Origin: GWF2-38-10 sp964527595
GTDB taxonomy: Bacteria > Babelota > Babeliae > Babelales > RVW-14
NCBI GenBank assembly: GCA_964527595.1
Contig: CAZGPI010000001.1
Span: 254,464 to 318,463 of the forward strand
Direction: 5' to 3'
DNA: 64,000 bases
Shown: one piece after another, positions 42,371 through 51,537 of the stretch
Layout: each line of letters starts with the position of its first letter
How positions within the stretch are numbered: position 1 is the first letter of the stretch
Position numbers and translations under genes: made by a program
Notes under the pieces: generated by a model
What the model was told of the DNA's origin: nothing
Seen by the model: only the letters and a program-made list of their open reading frames with translations
Database searches by the model: none

Positions 42371-42397
42371 TTTTTTATATTAAATCTGAAGGTTCTG

Positions 42398-44746
42398 TTA
42401 TTTTTGTTTTTCTTTTACTTGTTGAAAACACAAAACCGTATCGCCTTCTGCCCAATCGTTAAAGCTGTCACACATAAAGCCACATTCAAACCCGGCATGA
42501 ATTTCTTTAACCGACTTTTTATCGCGCTGCAAGCTGGTGACTTTTCCTTCACCCACTTTTTTGCCATCACGCATACAAACAACTTTATGGTCGCGGGCTA
42601 GTACGCCATCACGCATATAACAACCAGCGATAACGCCAAGACCCTTAATGTCAAAAATCTTTTTAACGACCGCTTCGCCAACCTTATTCCAAATAATTTC
42701 TACTTCTTTTTTGCTTTGAAGCATTTTTTCAAGGTCTTCAATTAGGTGGTAGATAATGCTGTGCAGTATAACCTTAACCTTTTTTTGCCTGGCAAGAGTT
42801 GCGGCATTTTTTTCTTGCTTAACATGCAACCCAAGTATTATTGAGTTGGTGTTTTCAGCAAAATCAATGTCACCCTCTGAAATGTCACCGATACCGGAAG
42901 TAACAACGTAGATAGGACACTTAACCTCTTTGCTCAGCTTAGAAAGTTTTTCTATGCATCCCATTAAGGCTTCTTTTGATCCTCGGGTATCTGTTTTAAT
43001 AATCAAATTAAGGCTCTTTTGTTTTGCAGCACCGGCTTGCAAAACAATCTGAGCAGAACCACCCTCTGTAGGCATAGTTGTTTCGAATGGCTTATTTGAC
43101 TTAGCCTTAGCATAAACATCCTGTGGAACAACCGTCAACCAGTCGCCCAAAGAAGTAAATGGATCAAATCCTACAACCTGAGCAGGAACAGCTGGCCCAA
43201 TGCTTGGAACTTTTACACCATAACTATTAATCAGCAAGCGAACTTTACCGGTGCATCCACCGCATGTAAAGTAATCGCCTTGTTTAAGCGTTCCTTCAAC
43301 ACAAATAACTGTTGCGATTGGTCCATACCCACGCTCAACCTTTGATTCAAGAACAAATGCCCTAGCTGGCGCGGTTGGATTTGCCTTAAGCTCCATAAGC
43401 TGTGATTGTAATACGACCAGCTCAAGTAAATTTTCAACACCTTGACCGGTTTTTGCAGAAATAGGCGCTACAATTGTTTGGCCGCCCCAGTCTTCAGACA
43501 TCAATTCATGCTGAGCCAACTGACGCTTAACCGTTTCAATTGCCGCAGGCGATTGCATTTTATCGATTTTATTTACGGCAACAATAATAGGAACTCCTGC
43601 CGCCTTAGCATGTTTAATTGCTTCAACTGTTTGGGGTTTTATTCCATCGTCAACAGCAACAACAAGAACAACAATATCCGTTACTCGAGCACCGCGTTCG
43701 CGAATGTACGAGAAAGCCTCGTGACCAGGCGTATCAAGAAATACAATTTTACCATGAGTACTTGCCACTTCATAAGCACCCAAGTGCTGTGTTATTCCAC
43801 CTTTTTCAGATCCAGCGACATTCATTTTGCGAATATAATCAAGCAATGTGGTTTTGCCATGATCAACGTGGCCCATAACAACAACGATTGGCCAACGAGG
43901 GACTAAATGAGTTGTCGCCTTTGCATTAGCGGATGCCATAATTCCAAAAGCTTCGGATGACTGGACAGTCTCTGCGACTGATGACTTAATGCCAAAGGAG
44001 TCAGCCAAGCTTTTAATAATTTCTGGAGCCAAAACATAATTTCTATTGCAAACCATTCCGCGCTTAAGCAATGCGATAATAAGCTCACCGGAGGTTTTTC
44101 CCATTAAATCAGCAGCCTCAAACAATGGCATGCCGTGATCAAGAACGATTTGAGTTACGACCTTGGGAATAACCACTTCTGCCTGTCTGTAACGCCTTCT
44201 GCGCGACCTACGCCTAAATGGCCGAATGCCACCAGCATCGGCACTTCGCTTAACCAAGAAACGATCAATTTTTTCGCGACCCTTACTTAGAGCATCAAGA
44301 TTGAGTTCTTCTGCAATAATTACGGGGGCATCACCAAAGGCAACCTTTTCAAAAATTGCTTTTTCAGCAGGAGCAAGGACCGCGCCTTGACCATGCGTTG
44401 GAGCATTGACAACTATTTGTTCGATTGGCTTTTTTGCTGGCGCTTGGCCCACAAACCCACCGGCTTCTTTTTTTTGCACTTCTTTCATAGGCTCTTGTAC
44501 TGCTTGCTGCTTAAGGGGTTTCGTCACTGGTTCCTTTTTTTCAACGTTCTCTGTTGGTTTTTCAATTTTTTTAGGCTTCTCGGGAGAGCTGGAAGGCTTG
44601 GCAGAAAACTTTTTTTTAATCGCACCAAGAGCCGCCTCAGAAAGCACCGTCATATGACTCGCCACATCAAAACCAGCATCTTTTAAAAAAATTAAAAGAT
44701 CCTTGCTCCCTAACCCCAATTCTTTTGCTATCTCATAAACTCGCAT
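42398..44746 (-). CDS. infB: Translation initiation factor IF-2
   Basis: 782 residues. An N-terminal IF2-N domain (VYEIAKELGLGSKDLLIFLK) is followed by a Lys/Pro/Glu-rich linker (~55-120) and a second IF2-N-like segment (~195-250). Then comes the G domain with GHVDHGKTTLLD (P-loop), DTPGHEAF (switch II) and NKID, then domains II-IV ending in the fMet-tRNA-binding C-domain (GFECGFMCDSFNDWAEGDTV). It brings initiator tRNA to the 30S subunit. It follows nusA by 47 bases, the conserved nusA-infB order; rimP and rbfA are not adjacent. Confidence 0.98.
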   Translation of the reverse strand: MRVYEIAKELGLGSKDLLIFLKDAGFDVASHMTVLSEAALGAIKKKFSAKPSSSPEKPKKIEKPTENVEKKEPVTKPLKQQAVQEPMKEVQKKEAGGFVGQAPAKKPIEQIVVNAPTHGQGAVLAPAEKAIFEKVAFGDAPVIIAEELNLDALSKGREKIDRFLVKRSADAGGIRPFRRRSRRRRYRQAEVVIPKVVTQIVLDHGMPLFEAADLMGKTSGELIIALLKRGMVCNRNYVLAPEIIKSLADSFGIKSSVAETVQSSEAFGIMASANAKATTHLVPRWPIVVVMGHVDHGKTTLLDYIRKMNVAGSEKGGITQHLGAYEVASTHGKIVFLDTPGHEAFSYIRERGARVTDIVVLVVAVDDGIKPQTVEAIKHAKAAGVPIIVAVNKIDKMQSPAAIETVKRQLAQHELMSEDWGGQTIVAPISAKTGQGVENLLELVVLQSQLMELKANPTAPARAFVLESKVERGYGPIATVICVEGTLKQGDYFTCGGCTGKVRLLINSYGVKVPSIGPAVPAQVVGFDPFTSLGDWLTVVPQDVYAKAKSNKPFETTMPTEGGSAQIVLQAGAAKQKSLNLIIKTDTRGSKEALMGCIEKLSKLSKEVKCPIYVVTSGIGDISEGDIDFAENTNSIILGLHVKQEKNAATLARQKKVKVILHSIIYHLIEDLEKMLQSKKEVEIIWNKVGEAVVKKIFDIKGLGVIAGCYMRDGVLARDHKVVCMRDGKKVGEGKVTSLQRDKKSVKEIHAGFECGFMCDSFNDWAEGDTVLCFQQVKEKQK

Positions 44747-44793
44747 GCTTTATTCACCTAAACGCTCATGGAACAATTAACGATTAATGCGCT

Positions 44794-45888
44794 TTATTCG
44801 CGCACGCCATCTTCATCAACTATATCAGGGGCCGCATCTTCAGCCTCACGCGCAACATCGCTCTTCTCTGCTATTGGAGCAATGTCTTGCAACTGAATTT
44901 CAAGACCTACAAGCCGAGACGCCAACTTGATATTCTGCCCCATCCGCCCAATCGCCAACGATCGTTGATCTTGCGGGAACCATACAATTGCCCTATTGTC
45001 ATCAGCAATTACAACTCGATCAACCGCCGCCGGCTTAAGACTTCCTTCAACCAGGTCTTCTAATGAGTCAGACCACTCGATAAGATCAATTTTTTCTTGT
45101 CCTAGTTCTCGCAAAATCGGCTTAATGCGAGCGCCGCCAACCCCAACACAGGTGCCAACAGGGTCGACATCCGAGCTGGTTGAAGCAACGATTGCCTTGG
45201 TTTTATAGCCAGGAATTCTAACAATTTTTTTGACTTCAACGATCCCCTCAAAAACTTCGGGAATTTCTATCTCAAGCAAATGCTTCACAAAATCTGCACT
45301 TGCTCGGTCTAATATTAATTGGTAATCGCCCTTAGGAGCAGGCAAAACTTCTTGTAAAAGCGCCCGAACAGGATGGCCAACTCGCAACACTTCTCCCGGA
45401 ATCAAACCGTCTTGAGGAAGCAGCGCCATTACCTCACCGATCTTAACAGCGAAGCCCAAGCGCTCTCGCTTGTGGACCATTCCGCTGACAATGGTGTCTT
45501 TTTTGTCTTTATATTCATCAAATACAGCCATTTGCTCAAGGTCTCTGATTTTGCCGGAAATGATTTGCTTAGCGGCAAGAATCTCGATACGGCCGATTTG
45601 ACCATCAAATGGAACCATTACTTCATCGCCAATCACACACGAAGGGTCAATGGCTTTTGCTCGGCGCCATGAAATTTCTTTGTCATCGCTACTAACAGAG
45701 GAGACGACTGTTTTTTTTGCAAAAATCTCCAAGTCGCCCGACTTGCGGTTATAAACAGCATCAAGGGCAACGCCTGGGAACTTTTTTGCATAGGCGGTAT
45801 TGATGCCTTCGCAAACAATATTGACAATCTTTTCTTTGTCTAGCCCGCGCTCTTCTACTAAGTCTTCAATAACATTGGAAAGATTCAC
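44794..45888 (-). CDS. nusA: Transcription termination/antitermination factor NusA
   Basis: 364 residues: an RNA-polymerase-binding N-terminal domain (~1-120), an S1 domain (~125-195), and two KH domains (VGVGGARIKPILRELGQEKIDLIEWSD; AIGRMGQNIKLASRLVGLEI). It ends in a short acidic tail and lacks the C-terminal acidic repeats of enterobacterial NusA. GTG start with GAAGG 9-10 bases upstream. It modulates pausing and antitermination. It is the last gene before the 528-base non-coding region that holds the putative origin. Confidence 0.96.
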   Translation of the reverse strand: MNLSNVIEDLVEERGLDKEKIVNIVCEGINTAYAKKFPGVALDAVYNRKSGDLEIFAKKTVVSSVSSDDKEISWRRAKAIDPSCVIGDEVMVPFDGQIGRIEILAAKQIISGKIRDLEQMAVFDEYKDKKDTIVSGMVHKRERLGFAVKIGEVMALLPQDGLIPGEVLRVGHPVRALLQEVLPAPKGDYQLILDRASADFVKHLLEIEIPEVFEGIVEVKKIVRIPGYKTKAIVASTSSDVDPVGTCVGVGGARIKPILRELGQEKIDLIEWSDSLEDLVEGSLKPAAVDRVVIADDNRAIVWFPQDQRSLAIGRMGQNIKLASRLVGLEIQLQDIAPIAEKSDVAREAEDAAPDIVDEDGVRE

Positions 45889-46040
45889 TTTTTTTAGCCT
45901 TCGTATTGATTTGAACTACCTGACATTGCCGCAAAAACAGGCGTAAGCCTTTTGAGTGAAGCAAACAATTATTGATCATATTAGATGAATTTTTCAGGAA
46001 TGTGAATTTTTTTTATTTGCCTGCCGGGTGACCCGAATCC

Positions 46041-46367
46041 CTCTTATTCTTTTCTTATTCTTTTAAGGTAAAATAAAGATAATAATAATAAGCAACCGAC
46101 TTTTTGTTGATAACTCTTAAAGAAGTGGGGCAATGTCGCCACGGGGTCAGCACATCAGGGCCAGCAAGCTCCGTTGATAACCTGTTGATAACCTGTTGAT
46201 AACTTGTTGATAACTTATTGAGTGGTGCCGGGAATGGCGTCTGCAAGCAGCGCTTGCCTGGTAGTCGCGACGGCAAGGCCCCGTTTGCCTTATGGGGAGG
46301 CCTAAGTCGTGATGGGCGAATAAGTTATCAACAAGTTATCAACAAGTTATCAACAAGTTATCAACAA
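46041..46367. other. Candidate chromosomal replication origin (oriC)
   Basis: Nine DnaA-box-like sites (TTATCAACA, one base from the TTATCCACA consensus; one is TTATCAACG) lie here. Five point left at 46105, 46172, 46183, 46194 and 46205; four point right at 46325, 46336, 46347 and 46358. Within each group of four the step is exactly 11 bp. An AT-rich, T-rich stretch (46041-46094) ending in GATAATAATAATAAG sits 11 bases from the first box and could be the unwinding element. Base composition bias changes sign across the region. No dnaA or dnaN is in the window. The whole gap 45889-46416 has no credible gene. Confidence 0.6.
46171..46367. repeat. Long inverted repeat built of 11-bp tandem units
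   Basis: The arms 46171-46219 and 46319-46367 are 49 bases each and complementary at about 45 positions. They are separated by a GC-rich 99-base centre (46220-46318) that itself contains short palindromes (GCAAGCAGCGCTTGC). Each arm is four units of GTTATCAACAA-type sequence. The DNA could form a cruciform, or a long hairpin if transcribed. Confidence 0.85.
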
Positions 46368-46416
46368 TTCAGCTTGTATTGTTTTTTGCGTTTCCCCTGT
46401 CCTTGTCGTTGTTTTG

Positions 46417-47622
46417 TTAATTATGGGTGGTCGTGAGAAACGGGCCAAGTTTTCCCTGTATTTTGGTAATCATATGTTGGCATGCGATAGGGGGGGTTCT
46501 CATTGCGTCAATAAACGCTTGGTGTGGAAGGTCGAAAAAGAGGTCGCAGGAGAGAGCGTAAAGTTCTTTTTGCTTCCAGTGGTTTTTGATGTGAGGATTT
46601 GACGTGATAATTGCTGTTTTGTGCTTGGTTGGCAGTGCGTGCCAAAATTGCTCAAATTCGTTGCGCAGGACGACAAGGTCGTTTTTTCCCTGAAAAAAAA
46701 GCACGTCGAGGTTCTGGAGGTTCTTTTTATTTGCTTCGATGACATCAATAATTGATATGTCTGAAAGGTCAAAGTGAAACACGTGTCGCGCCAAAGGCTC
46801 GAGCGATCCTTGCGTTAGCGGGTTATTGATGAGCCAGCTATTTGCCCAGCCCCCTTCTTGCGGAACACAGATAAGTCGCGGGTCTTTTTTCAGCTTTTCT
46901 AAAAAAACACCCAGAGATAGCCAGCAGCCATCAAGAACCAATTTGTTGAATAGGTTTGGGTAGCGGGCGGCTGTTTTGAGGAAGACAAAGGCCCCGTAGC
47001 AGGCGCCAATGCCATATGTTTTGTATTCAGGGTTGGGTTTTAGTTTTTTTATGTGGCTGACTACCGCAAGGACGTCAAGCTCTTCTTTTTTTCCAAATGT
47101 TAGCTGGTTGGCATCGGCGCCAAATAAGTGTTTAGATAGGCTGGTGCCAAAAAATGGTGTTGGGGCGGCCTCGTATCCATGCCCACGAAAATCAAAAAGC
47201 ACGACATCGGCATCTTCAAACATTGACAAAAAGGGAGACATAAGCTCTCGATTGTTGGTAAAGCCAGGCCCGATGACAATAAGGTGGTCGCTGTTGCGAT
47301 CAAAAAAAGTGCAGGGGATGGCAACGCCGTCTTGCGTTATGGCGTTAAAGATTTGTCCATTTAGGCGGTTGGTGTGCCATTGGCGGACATTTTTTGCTTG
47401 TTGAATAAAGGTGGTGTTAAAAAAAAGAGATGAATTGAGTTGTGGATAGAGCTTTTTTGCCAAATCTTCCAGTTGTGACGGAAGTTCAAAGTCGTATTCA
47501 TTATTGTCGTTGATCTCTGTTTTGTAGCCATAGGTGATTGGTTGATACTTAGCCGTGCTTGTTTTGACAATGCCAAAAAGCATAACAACAGAGATAATGA
47601 TGAGGTTTATTGAAATATTCAT
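46417..47622 (-). CDS. Exported alpha/beta-hydrolase with a cysteine nucleophile
   Basis: 401 residues with a signal peptide (LIIISVVMLFGIVKTSTA). Alpha/beta-hydrolase features are the oxyanion strand HLIVIGPGFTNN, VVLFDFRGHGYEA, the nucleophile elbow GIGACYGAF (G-x-C-x-G in place of G-x-S-x-G), an acid at FQGKNDLVVL and a His near SNPHIKNHW. A Cys elbow is typical of dienelactone hydrolases and rare in lipase- or esterase-like members. The substrate is unknown. Though encoded on the minus strand, its top strand is G-rich, unlike the minus-strand genes left of the putative origin. Confidence 0.75.
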   Translation of the reverse strand: MNISINLIIISVVMLFGIVKTSTAKYQPITYGYKTEINDNNEYDFELPSQLEDLAKKLYPQLNSSLFFNTTFIQQAKNVRQWHTNRLNGQIFNAITQDGVAIPCTFFDRNSDHLIVIGPGFTNNRELMSPFLSMFEDADVVLFDFRGHGYEAAPTPFFGTSLSKHLFGADANQLTFGKKEELDVLAVVSHIKKLKPNPEYKTYGIGACYGAFVFLKTAARYPNLFNKLVLDGCWLSLGVFLEKLKKDPRLICVPQEGGWANSWLINNPLTQGSLEPLARHVFHFDLSDISIIDVIEANKKNLQNLDVLFFQGKNDLVVLRNEFEQFWHALPTKHKTAIITSNPHIKNHWKQKELYALSCDLFFDLPHQAFIDAMRTPPIACQHMITKIQGKLGPFLTTTHN

Positions 47623-47729
47623 TTTTTACTTTCTTTTTTGCTCGTGATAAGATTTCCCAAAGCAGATTTTTAAAGGTTGCATTTAATGTAGCCGTTATTT
47701 TTTTGCGTTAACGACAAGTGCAAAATCCC

Positions 47730-47759
47730 TTGCAATGGCACACCAGTTTAGTGTAGGAT
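47730..47759 (+). promoter_or_regulatory. Possible promoter for tadA
   Basis: TTGCAA (47730-47735), an 18-base spacer and TAGGAT (47754-47759), about 20 bases ahead of the tadA ATG. Confidence 0.4.
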
Positions 47760-47778
47760 AGACCGAATTGAAATTTTT

Positions 47779-48309
47779 ATGAACAAAGATAAGCGTTATT
47801 TTTACATGGATAAGGCGCTGGCTCAAGCAAAAACAGCTCTTAAGGAAAATGAAGTGCCGGTTGGGGTGGTAATTGTTGATGAGCAAGGAGTCGTTATTGC
47901 TCGTGCTCACAATCAGATAGAAAAAAAACAATGCCACGCTGAGCACGCGGAAATCATTGCTATTCGAAAAGCATGTAAAAAACGAAAAAACTGGCGACTG
48001 ACGGGTTGTACCATTTATGTAACCCTAGAACCATGCCTTATGTGTCTAGGGCTTATACAATTAAGCCGGATGGCTAAAATTGTGTATGGAGCTCAGTCAA
48101 CGCTTTTTGGTACGGGCTTGCCGCGCCAGGAAGCTCATAAGCCGCCGACATTTGCTAAGGACTTGATTATAGAGGGTGGCGTAAAGGAAAATGAAAGTAT
48201 CGCATTGTTGCGATTATTTTTTTCAGACAAACGCAAAAAGAGAAGGGCGAGAAGTGAAGTTGAGAGCGGATTTCATACAGAAAATAAAACATCTCCTCAC
48301 GCAACGTAA
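47779..48309 (+). CDS. tadA: tRNA-specific adenosine deaminase
   Basis: 176 residues. It converts A34 to inosine in tRNA-Arg(ACG). The zinc site is CHAEHAEIIAI (His and catalytic Glu) and EPCLMCLG (two Cys), within a CDA-fold protein of TadA type (LSRMAKIVYGA). The C-terminal ~25 residues are basic and overlap the start of the DksA/TraR-like gene. The ribosome site is weak. Related guanine or cytosine deaminases are less likely given the HAEHAEI motif. Confidence 0.92.
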   Translation: MNKDKRYFYMDKALAQAKTALKENEVPVGVVIVDEQGVVIARAHNQIEKKQCHAEHAEIIAIRKACKKRKNWRLTGCTIYVTLEPCLMCLGLIQLSRMAKIVYGAQSTLFGTGLPRQEAHKPPTFAKDLIIEGGVKENESIALLRLFFSDKRKKRRARSEVESGFHTENKTSPHAT

Positions 48310-48598
48310 GAATGAAATGAATGAGCAGCTTTTGGATCTTGCTCATGAAAAGGTTTCTGATGGGCAGGTTCAAGATAGTGGCGACGAAGCGCTGTCTTTA
48401 ACCATGGAGAGTCTTCAAAATTCCTTGCAAAAAACAGAATTAGATGAGCTTAACCTTATTGATGGCGCCCTTACGCGTATTGAGCGCGGCGAGTATGGCG
48501 TTTGTATTGATTGTGGTGAGCCAATATCTGAGCGTCGGCTGGAAAACTTTCCTTATGCCGCTCGTTGTATTGTTTGCCAAGAAGCTCTTGAAAAGTAA
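48254..48598 (+). CDS. DksA/TraR-type zinc-finger protein
   Basis: About 114 residues from a GTG at 48254 with GAAGGG 6 bases upstream. A longer frame to 48191 runs back through tadA without a ribosome site. The N-terminal half is a coiled coil (QKIKHLLTQRKNEMNEQLLDL), and the C-terminal half has the DksA signature ERGEYGVCIDCGEPISERRL with C-x2-C...C-x2-C. Such proteins bind the RNA polymerase secondary channel and tune rRNA and stress promoters. It overlaps the tadA end by 56 bases, so it is co-transcribed with tadA. Confidence 0.9.
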   Translation: MKLRADFIQKIKHLLTQRKNEMNEQLLDLAHEKVSDGQVQDSGDEALSLTMESLQNSLQKTELDELNLIDGALTRIERGEYGVCIDCGEPISERRLENFPYAARCIVCQEALEK

Positions 48599-48631
48599 CT
48601 AACCATCTGGCATACTCAACCTTTATATCGT

Positions 48632-48706
<75 letters not shown>

Positions 48707-48852
48707 GTTCTACAAGATTTTTAAAATTTAGCGCGTTTATGCTTAATTTTGACAAAATTTGTTAGCTACGCTAAGATCTCTCATCGTATTAAACTCACTT
48801 GATAGATGGGTGGGAACGTTGTTAACTCAAAAGTTTCAGGTTTGTAAAGTTT

Positions 48853-49266
48853 ATGGTAACACACAAAGCATCATATCCTAGCAATGCCACACACGGCGTT
48901 GGCCGCCGCAAGGCGTCGGTTGCTCGTGTCTGGGTAAAACCAGGCAAAGGCTCTATCGTTATTAACGGAAAAGAATATCAAAATTACTTTGACACAGAGT
49001 TGTCCCTCTACAAAGTAACTCTTCCGCTCAAGTTAACAGGGCTTGCAACATCAACAGACATCAAGGTCAATGTGTTCGGCGGTGGACTTAAAGGTCAAGC
49101 CGAAGCAACACAATTGGGAATCGCTCGTGCAATTTTGGCGGCGAATGAAACCTTGCGTAAAATTCTTCGTCAACACAACCTCTTAACCGTTGACTCTCGA
49201 GTCAAAGAGCGTAAAAAGTATGGCCAAAAGGCAGCTCGAAGAAAGTTCCAGTTCGTAAAGCGTTAA
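48853..49266 (+). CDS. rpsI: Small ribosomal subunit protein uS9
   Basis: 137 residues. GVGRRKASVARVWVKPGKG at the N-terminal part and the basic C-terminal tail ending QKAARRKFQFVKR, which reaches the P-site tRNA, are typical. The usual partner gene rplM is not upstream; a tRNA-Thr precedes it. There is no strong ribosome site before the ATG. Confidence 0.96.
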   Translation: MVTHKASYPSNATHGVGRRKASVARVWVKPGKGSIVINGKEYQNYFDTELSLYKVTLPLKLTGLATSTDIKVNVFGGGLKGQAEATQLGIARAILAANETLRKILRQHNLLTVDSRVKERKKYGQKAARRKFQFVKR

Positions 49267-49339
49267 GATTTGCATATCGATACCTTTTGTGTCGAATGTA
49301 CATTGGTGGTGCTTGGAATTTTAAACTGAGGACACTTGA

Positions 49340-51256
49340 ATGTGTGGAATTGTTGCGTACGTGGGCGAAAAGCCTTGCCGACAACACATCTTTGATGGTT
49401 TGGTGCGCCTTGAATATCGCGGGTACGATTCGGCTGGGTTTGTTTGCATTGATGCACGACACAAGCATTTCAGTTACCACAAGGAAGCGGGCGGGCTAGA
49501 TATTGTCAAAAAATTGGAGCAATGTGTTTCATTCGATGGCAACATAGGCCTTGGGCATACTCGATGGGCAACCCATGGGGTTGTTGATCAACGCAATGCG
49601 CACCCACACTTCAACTGTCGCAAGACCGTCGCTGTTGTTCATAATGGCATCATTGAGGGATTTGCAGCGCTACGCGAAAATCTTATTAAGGATGGGCATG
49701 ACTTTTATTCATCAACAGATACCGAGGTTGCCGCTCATTTGTTCAGCTCGCTTTTAACGGAACACAAAAGCGTTAAGCCTGCCGTTTTGGCTCTGACCAA
49801 AAAACTTCACGGCGCCTATGCTCTTGTTTTTCTACTTGAGGACTATCCAGATCAGCTTGTTGTTTTGCGGCGTAAATCTCCTATCGTGCTTGGTGTTGGC
49901 AACAATGAAATGTTTGTCGCCTCCGATTTTTTGGCGTTTTCAGATAAAACAAAACAAGTCATTTTTCTTCCTGATGATAGCTGCGCTATTGTTAAAAAAG
50001 ACTCTGTCGAGTTATTTGATTTTGCTGGTAATCCATTAATGTATGCCGCTGAGGTTGTCAGCGCCACTTATGCAACGATTGATAAACAAGGCTATGAACA
50101 CTTCATGCTTAAAGAGATTTATGAGCAAAAACGTGCCATTATGCGCACGATAAATTTCTACAACATGATTGGTTGCAGCAATGATAGTTTAATTGAAAAA
50201 ACGCTCGATCCAATCCAAACGTTGCAAAGCCCCCTCGAATATAATGAATGCATTTGGCGACAGCTCGGTGTTACCAAGACGCAGGTAAAAGAATTGAAGT
50301 CTCTTTGCCTCGTTGCAGCAGGAACATCGTGGCATGCCGCACGGATTGGGCAATTCTTTTTTGAAATTATTGCCAAAATACCAACGAACGTCTATCTAGC
50401 GTCCGAGTTTCGCTATATGCCATTTTTTGTTGATGCCAAAAAAATGTTTATTATGTTGTCGCAGTCAGGCGAGACAGCGGACACGCTTGAGGCGCTCCGC
50501 TTAGTTAATTCTTTTGATATTCCAACCATTGCGCTTACTAATGTTGCATCAAGCTCAATGGTGCGTGAAGCTTCTGGCTTTTTACCTATGCAGGCTGGCC
50601 CAGAAATTTCAGTAGCTGCAACAAAAACTTTTTCAAGTCAGGTTTCATCTCTGTACTGGCTTGCTCATCGGGTTGCTTACGAGCGAGGGGAAATTACTGC
50701 AGAGCAGCTGCATAATGCAGAAGAGGATTTGTATGTTGCAGCAGAGGTTCTCGAAACAACGATAGAAATTCATAAAATCAGAATCATCCAGGAATTTGCC
50801 CCCAAATATTCAAAATTTGATCGATTTATTTTTCTTGGTCGCCATGTAAGTTATCCATTTGCGCTTGAAGCGGCACTTAAGCTCAAAGAAATTACCTACA
50901 TTTTTGCTCAATGTTATCCTGCCGGAGAACTTAAGCATGGCCCAATAGCATTGATTGATGAACACACTCCTGTTGTTATATTTTCGGTTCTTGATGAGCT
51001 TATTTACAATAAATTGATTTCAAATGCACACGAAGTTAAGGCTCGTCGCGGAAACTTAGTCGTTTTTGCTTTTGAAGGGCAACAAGAGCTAATTGACCTT
51101 GCCGATGTGGCATTTGTAATTCCTAGGGTCGCCCCACTTCTTGCTCCGCTTGCTATGGCCGGGATTATGCAATTTATTGTTTGTCAGATCGCAAAGGAAC
51201 TAAATCGACCGGCTGATAGGCCCCGCAACTTGGCAAAGTCGGTTACGGTTGAGTAA
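49340..51256 (+). CDS. glmS: Glutamine:fructose-6-phosphate aminotransferase
   Basis: A 638-residue protein that makes glucosamine-6-phosphate, the entry to UDP-GlcNAc for peptidoglycan and lipid A. After Met removal Cys1 is the glutaminase nucleophile (MCGIVAYVGEKPC); LGHTRWATHG and TDTEV follow. Two SIS domains bind the sugar phosphate (SLCLVAAGTSWHAA, MLSQSGETADTLEAL), and the protein ends in NLAKSVTVE. GAGGACA lies before the ATG. No glmS ribozyme-like upstream region is possible in the 73-base gap after rpsI. Confidence 0.97.
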   Translation: MCGIVAYVGEKPCRQHIFDGLVRLEYRGYDSAGFVCIDARHKHFSYHKEAGGLDIVKKLEQCVSFDGNIGLGHTRWATHGVVDQRNAHPHFNCRKTVAVVHNGIIEGFAALRENLIKDGHDFYSSTDTEVAAHLFSSLLTEHKSVKPAVLALTKKLHGAYALVFLLEDYPDQLVVLRRKSPIVLGVGNNEMFVASDFLAFSDKTKQVIFLPDDSCAIVKKDSVELFDFAGNPLMYAAEVVSATYATIDKQGYEHFMLKEIYEQKRAIMRTINFYNMIGCSNDSLIEKTLDPIQTLQSPLEYNECIWRQLGVTKTQVKELKSLCLVAAGTSWHAARIGQFFFEIIAKIPTNVYLASEFRYMPFFVDAKKMFIMLSQSGETADTLEALRLVNSFDIPTIALTNVASSSMVREASGFLPMQAGPEISVAATKTFSSQVSSLYWLAHRVAYERGEITAEQLHNAEEDLYVAAEVLETTIEIHKIRIIQEFAPKYSKFDRFIFLGRHVSYPFALEAALKLKEITYIFAQCYPAGELKHGPIALIDEHTPVVIFSVLDELIYNKLISNAHEVKARRGNLVVFAFEGQQELIDLADVAFVIPRVAPLLAPLAMAGIMQFIVCQIAKELNRPADRPRNLAKSVTVE

Positions 51257-51258
51257 TG

Positions 51259-51357
51259 TTATCGTAAATTTTGTACAACGTACGGAACGTAAGCGGCCGC
51301 TACGCCCAAAGCGATACCCAGAATAAACATCAGCGCAACTGTTATTTTGATACTCAT
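51259..51357 (-). CDS. Small single-span membrane protein, 32 residues
   Basis: An ATG at 51357 with GGGGGA just upstream (spacing only 3-4) opens 32 codons. They encode one hydrophobic helix (ITVALMFILGIALGVAAAYVPYVV) with a basic N-terminal residue and a final Arg, then TAA. It stands alone on the minus strand between glmS and the symporter gene. A small membrane peptide is plausible; chance is not excluded. Confidence 0.4.
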   Translation of the reverse strand: MSIKITVALMFILGIALGVAAAYVPYVVQNLR

Positions 51358-51537
51358 ATATCCCCCAAATTGTTATTTTGCGATATTCCCCTGTTTTTAT
51401 TCTACTTTATTTATTTCTTATTTGTAAATAAGTTTGGGTAATTGCAAAAATAAAAGATTTTGATAGAGTTAGCATGGTAAAATTGAGAAGACAAATAAGG
51501 GTTTTAGTAAACAACAATAAGAAGTCTAGAGGTCGTT

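Noticed and set aside
46171..46367. CRISPR-like array
   Set aside because: Units are 11 bp with no spacers, the two halves are inverted, and no cas genes are present.
46055..46436. Short frames reading through the TTATCAACA arrays on both strands
   Set aside because: They encode repeated SYQQVIN/LST-type strings from the repeats themselves and have no start signals.
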